Assembly (NCBI RefSeq): GCF_910592395.1
Contig: NC_088326.1
Span: 1,927,001 to 1,991,000, forward strand
Length of the DNA: 64,000 nt
Origin: Lineus longissimus
Taxonomy: Eukaryota > Nemertea > Pilidiophora > Heteronemertea > Lineidae
Direction of reading: 5' to 3'
Each line of letters starts with the position of its first letter. Within the stretch, counting starts at the first letter, position 1. Both the position numbers and the translations under genes were made by a program. Shown here piece after piece: positions 60,901-64,000 of this stretch. Below the pieces are notes generated by a model. The model saw nothing but the letters and a program-made list of their open reading frames with translations, had not been told where the DNA came from and did not search any database.

Positions 60901-60971
60901 TAGTTGAATTTGGAAATATCGGTAAATTTGTCAGAAACTAATGAGGAAGAACAAACCTGGAGAAAAGCCAT
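52952..60971 (-). CDS. VPS11: VPS11, HOPS/CORVET core subunit, with NPF-rich tail (24 exons, 1081 aa)
   Basis: Core subunit of the HOPS and CORVET tethering complexes on late endosomes, lysosomes and early endosomes. Exons: 60971-60957, 60567-60493, 60322-60149, 59869-59750, 59594-59349, 59136-59047, 58726-58590, 58224-58086, 58000-57921, 57582-57508, 57310-57232, 57014-56868, 56638-56444, 56310-56205, 56017-55985, 55828-55644, 55532-55482, 55247-55084, 54918-54741, 54646-54525, 54387-54292, 53862-53670, 53497-52952. The first exon encodes only MAFLQ. The sum is 3246 nt. Residues 1-about 330 are the beta-propeller, followed by the clathrin-repeat solenoid. The coiled coil (ITRRLQQENDQIAED) precedes a RING-type zinc module (CSIC, FLCQHSYH, CLTC) at about 811-855. 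The last 181 residues after GRGVFNK are Pro/Gln-rich with six NPF motifs, making it about 140 residues longer than the human protein. Confidence 0.95.
52955..53150 (-). other. NPF-motif cluster at the VPS11 C terminus
   Basis: Six NPF tripeptides occur in the last 60 or so residues, in contexts SNPFGSE, SNPFDAK, SNPFGEA, KNPFDAG, TNPFGDE and a terminal SNPFD before the stop. NPF is the known ligand of EH domains (EHD, Eps15, intersectin, Rabenosyn-binding proteins). Binding here is inferred. The tail is contiguous with the last VPS11 exon, whose acceptor follows the conserved RGVFNK end. Confidence 0.85.
54170..54245 (-). repeat. Possible tRNA-derived SINE remnant in a VPS11 intron
   Basis: The minus strand reads GAGCCTCATAGTTGAGTGG followed by TAAACATTGCTGATC, resembling a tRNA 5' half with an A box. 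A convincing B box and acceptor pairing are not seen, so this is only a weak call. Confidence 0.25.
56069..56197. mobile_element. MITE, CAGTRGAACC family, in a VPS11 intron
   Basis: The right end is GGGAGATTCTACTG followed by TA. The left part starts AGAACCTCTCTGTGTCC and lacks the outer bases and part of the interior. The element stops 7 bp before the donor of the next VPS11 exon (56205), so it forms almost the whole 5' end of that intron. Confidence 0.75.
57781..57901. repeat. (ATTG)n tetranucleotide microsatellite in a VPS11 intron
   Basis: About 30 GATT units with a short GACT interruption. It begins about 18 bp inside the intron from the donor of VPS11 exon 9 (57921-58000), in transcript direction. 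The Ile-Asn-Gln-Ser frame across it is an artefact of the repeat. Confidence 0.95.
58225..58589 (-). other. VPS11 intron; nothing further recognised
   Basis: An intron of 365 bp between VPS11 exons. I see no element ends, tandem repeats or RNA-like structure in it. Confidence 0.5.
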
Positions 60972-61461
60972 TTTGGGCCAACTTCACCAGAGTAAACATT
61001 TTAGGGAAAATGTCGTCATTAAGGATTTCCCAACACTCGTCACCAAGATAAAATTATATGTACATTCGTTTAGTGTATTGTTGTGTACATTGTCCTACGT
61101 ATTGGCTCCCAGGTACGCGGTCGAAGTATTGCTATCTATTTTTAGAAATACTAGCTAGAGATGATTCAGTTAAGATTCTTCATTTAGTGTAAAGGTCAAG
61201 GTCAAAAAGTCAAGAAGCTATCATTTGATTAATTTCTTTGAAATTTTCCCGAAAGTATTTTTTAAATTGACAAAAATTAACACGTTTTCTGGCAAAGTCT
61301 TATCACTAAAATGTTTATTATACGATAATCATAATTTCAATCTTCTTAACTTTGCGACGTTTTATATAATAAGCAAATAACTAATACGAATCTGAAGCTA
61401 CAGGTACTTTTCTGACGTCACGGTTTCCACAGTCAACAAAAATTTGCAACTTTGGCTGAAA
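60972..61461. promoter_or_regulatory. Divergent promoter region between VPS11 and the coiled-coil gene
   Basis: There are 490 bp between the VPS11 start codon (minus strand) and the first candidate start of the plus-strand gene. The interval is AT-rich with no clear TATA box or long repeat. Both promoters are expected here by position. Confidence 0.45.
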
Positions 61462-63698
61462 ATGTCTCGAACTTCTTCAACATTTGGCCGTCAGTCGCCT
61501 CTTCATTCTGCTAGATCCCCTTCTAAATCAACAGGAGGTTCGTACAGAGTGTCTCCGTAGAAAATAACAACATTAGAGTGCTTATTTCTGTGATAAAACT
61601 AACACAGTACCTCCCCCCAAGAAAAACACCTGTCAAAATCCTCTCCAAACTTTGACCCAGATTTACATTCACAAATTCTTTGATTGATTGACATCTTTCC
61701 GCCTACTTTCTTACTTGTCCAGGCCTGTACCTGTCCAGGTGTCTCTAAGCAAGCTGTAGGAAACATAGGCCCGTTCGGTAGGCCTAAGCTTTGCTTGTCA
61801 GACAAGGAGAGTGTAGTGACTATCACTAAAGTGAATAGTCATAGTGTACTGTACCGTGGCCTTGTTGGGTCTTAGATAAACTCTAAAAATGCCTCGCTCG
61901 AGAGAGATTTCACAGCCGATGGGATCACAATCTCCTGAGGTCCTCCAGTGGAAGGAAACCTTGCGTTCGAGGTCACCCTCTCCTGGCCCGACACCAAGGA
62001 CTTGCTTAACTCCGACGCCTATCTCAAACTATAGTTTTGGAGTTGGAAACGGTGGGTATTCATTCTTTAAACACTACAGGGAACAGGTTGTGAATCATCA
62101 TCATCATCGTACATCGAAGGAGTATACTCCTGTTGACTGAATCAATGAACATTGAATTGGTTTTGTTAGTTGTTTGTATGCTTTGATGGTTTCGTCTGCA
62201 TGTTGAAAACTTGAATATGTTTGTGATAAGTGGAGTCTTTTATGCTTGCATGCTTTATTGATGGACTTGTCATTCATTCAGTCAATGGCCTTACAGGTAG
62301 ATTCTATCACGGGCCTAGTAGTACGTACTTATTCCTTCCTTTCCTTATCTTCTTGACCTTCCCTTACTGCTTTAGTTCCTGAAGTTTCTCTATCAAAGAG
62401 ATGGCCTCTGCTTCATCAGAGGTGTTGGTCCCTTCAGTGTAAACATGGTAAGGTTTGCTAAAAATCCTCTTTTCACTGTTCATCTTTTTATTTCTTTAAT
62501 TCCATTATTGTTACAGTTACTTGCAGGGTTTCCGCCAGGATTAAATTTGAGGGGGAGCAAATTTTGTTTTGTTTTTTGGCCCTAAAACTGCTACAATTGG
62601 CTCCCAAATGCTCTTATTTTACATATCAAATCATGAAAATTACTCATTTGACAGTAAAACAAACTTTAGTGCTCAAAATTAAGGGGGGGATATCCCCCCT
62701 TGAAATATTTTAGGGGGGGGATGAGTCTGTTAGACTCTGGCAGAAACCCTGACTTGAATTTTCATTTCAGTGTTTTCTGTTAGACTGTTGTTTCATCTTT
62801 TAAACATGTCTGTAAGGTAGCATATAGAATATAATTGTACCACTTTACCTTGCCTCTTCATTTTCCAATGTAACATTCTTCTGTCACTTGAACTTGTCAG
62901 TGTCACTTGCTGGTCTGCTACCCCCTCCCCCAAATCAAGAATTTGAAGGGTACGTCATGTTTCAAAGATTGGCCCTCCAAAGTAGTGAATGCTATCATAT
63001 TTATTACCCCCTTATCTATGGCATAACTGGTGAAAAACTCATTCATTTTATAGTCCATGCCAAGTTTGTTGAATGACGACGAATCATATCGCTGTAAAAA
63101 CATATGATAATTACCAATAGCTGTATGCAAAAAGGGTATAAAAGATGAAATATCTTTTATTGCAGGGTCCCTGAGGAGGAGTAACAGCATGGAGAAACTG
63201 CGGTGCAGCACGGGGAACATCGCGGCTAGTTTCAGCATGAATGGTACTGGCATGACTGGACCTGCGTGAGTATTCATCTTTCTGTTCCAAATTCTCTACT
63301 TATTTGTATCAGTGACTCTGTGCCTGGAATAAGCTGCAGAATATCAATTTGACATTGATGTCAGAATAACATTATTTGCACCAGATTGGCAATATGTTAT
63401 TTCTCTAGCTTACATGTACATGGCTATTATGTGGTGCTTGAAATTTCTTTAAAAAACAGTTTTTTTGATGATATTCATGGGGTAACTTTGGAGAGGGAGG
63501 TAATTCTCTGCGAAGTTGTCATCCATGGACTGGAAGTTCCTGCTATTTTGGAATACTTTTAAACCTCTTTACTCAATCTGTGTATTTTTTCCTTTTCAGT
63601 AAAATGAACAAGTCTACAGAACTGTCCAACATAGAACAAGAGTACATCAAGAATCTCCAACAACAGATCTACTTTTTAGAACTTGAGGCGAATTATCT
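61462..63698 (+). CDS. Coiled-coil protein, N-terminal part, runs off the window
   Basis: I do not recognise the family with certainty. Exons seen: first exon A 61462-61537 (starts MSRTSSTFGRQ), first exon B 61889-62051 (starts MPRSREISQ), then 63166-63265 and 63600-63698. Both first exons end one base into a codon and fit the same acceptor at 63166, so they are probably alternative starts rather than consecutive exons. The shared part reads GSLRRSNSMEKL, then IEQEYIKNLQQQIYFLELEA, the start of a long coiled coil. The last donor (GTATCC after NYL) is weak but keeps the frame. The N terminus is Ser/Arg/Pro-rich and likely disordered. A cytoskeletal or ciliary scaffold is possible but not shown. 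Confidence 0.65.
62524..62751. mobile_element. MITE with CAGGGTTTC ends in an intron of the coiled-coil gene
   Basis: The left end is CAGGGTTTCCGCCAG and the right end CTGGCAGAAACCCTG, 14-15 bp inverted repeats with one mismatch. Both flanks carry ACTTG, a likely 5-bp target duplication (62519-62523 and 62752-62756). The interior has G-rich and C-rich runs and no coding frame. Confidence 0.75.
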
Positions 63699-64000
63699 GT
63701 ATCCTTTTGAGTCAACGAATAAGCCAAGTGGTGATCACTGCTGGCTACCACACAATAGGGCCTGGGTTCGTTCCCCTAGGAGAACCCAGGATCGTATTTC
63801 TGGATGAACCCACGTGGCTTCCAGTCAAATGAGAGGTGAACCTGAGGTTCCTTGTGTCTGATGCCTATACCAGGGCAAGCAAAAGACCTCACCAACAAGT
63901 TGCCAACATCTGTATGCGTATGATAGGTAAACAGATTCAATATCATTTGCACCTTAATCCTATTATGAAAACACCAAGTCATTTAGAGAGCCAGGTGACA
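63699..64000 (+). other. Intron sequence at the right edge
   Basis: This follows the last recognised exon of the coiled-coil gene. It includes a short inverted repeat around CCTGGGTTCGTTCCCC and GGAGAACCCAGG (63768-63789). I see no further exon before the window ends. Confidence 0.4.

Overview
This window is eukaryotic nuclear DNA, most likely from a marine invertebrate animal. The evidence is spliced genes with GT-AG introns of about 0.1-3 kb, animal-type proteins (a DM-domain transcription factor, kidney-type glutaminase, membrin/GOSR2, Schlafen-like 1, VPS11), and many short terminal-inverted-repeat elements and satellites. I cannot name the phylum or species from the sequence alone. There are no tRNA, rRNA, CRISPR or prokaryotic features.

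Layout. Positions 1-17.6 kb hold no gene I can support: degenerate repeats, a small array built from a Ty3/Gypsy reverse-transcriptase fragment (6.28-7.05 kb), short inverted-repeat elements and a hairpin. From 17,648 to 22,677 (+) lies a seven-exon DMRT-family gene. It is unusual in having two DM-domain exons and three tandem copies of a 35-36-residue exon. Its large intron contains a 74-bp satellite and a truncated LINE. At 27,714-28,877 (-) is an intronless hypothetical gene. From 30.5 to 33.5 kb is a 45-bp satellite whose orientation flips near 31.2 kb; it makes long open frames that I do not regard as genes.

The right half is gene dense. Glutaminase (-, 45,566 to 35,998, 15 exons, 612 aa) is preceded by a tandemly duplicated 226-bp block. 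GOSR2 (-, 48,242 to 47,150, 2 exons, 212 aa) diverges from a Schlafen-like-1 gene (+, 49,071 to 51,141, 4 exons, 485 aa). That gene converges on VPS11 (-, 60,971 to 52,952, 24 coding exons, 1,081 aa), which carries a long Pro/Gln-rich tail ending in six NPF motifs. VPS11 in turn diverges from a partial coiled-coil gene (+, from 61,462 off the right edge) that appears to have two alternative first exons. Every multi-exon model was joined by hand at GT-AG boundaries. The four complete ones besides the DMRT gene, and the DMRT gene itself, give a coding length that is an exact multiple of three, which strongly supports them.

Functionally the genes are not a pathway. GOSR2 and VPS11 are both membrane-traffic proteins (ER-Golgi SNARE; HOPS/CORVET subunit). 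Glutaminase is mitochondrial glutamine catabolism. The DMRT gene would act in sexual or neural development. The most notable items are the double-DM gene with its triplicated exon, the NPF tail on VPS11, the duplicated block upstream of glutaminase, and several small terminal-inverted-repeat families recurring in introns.
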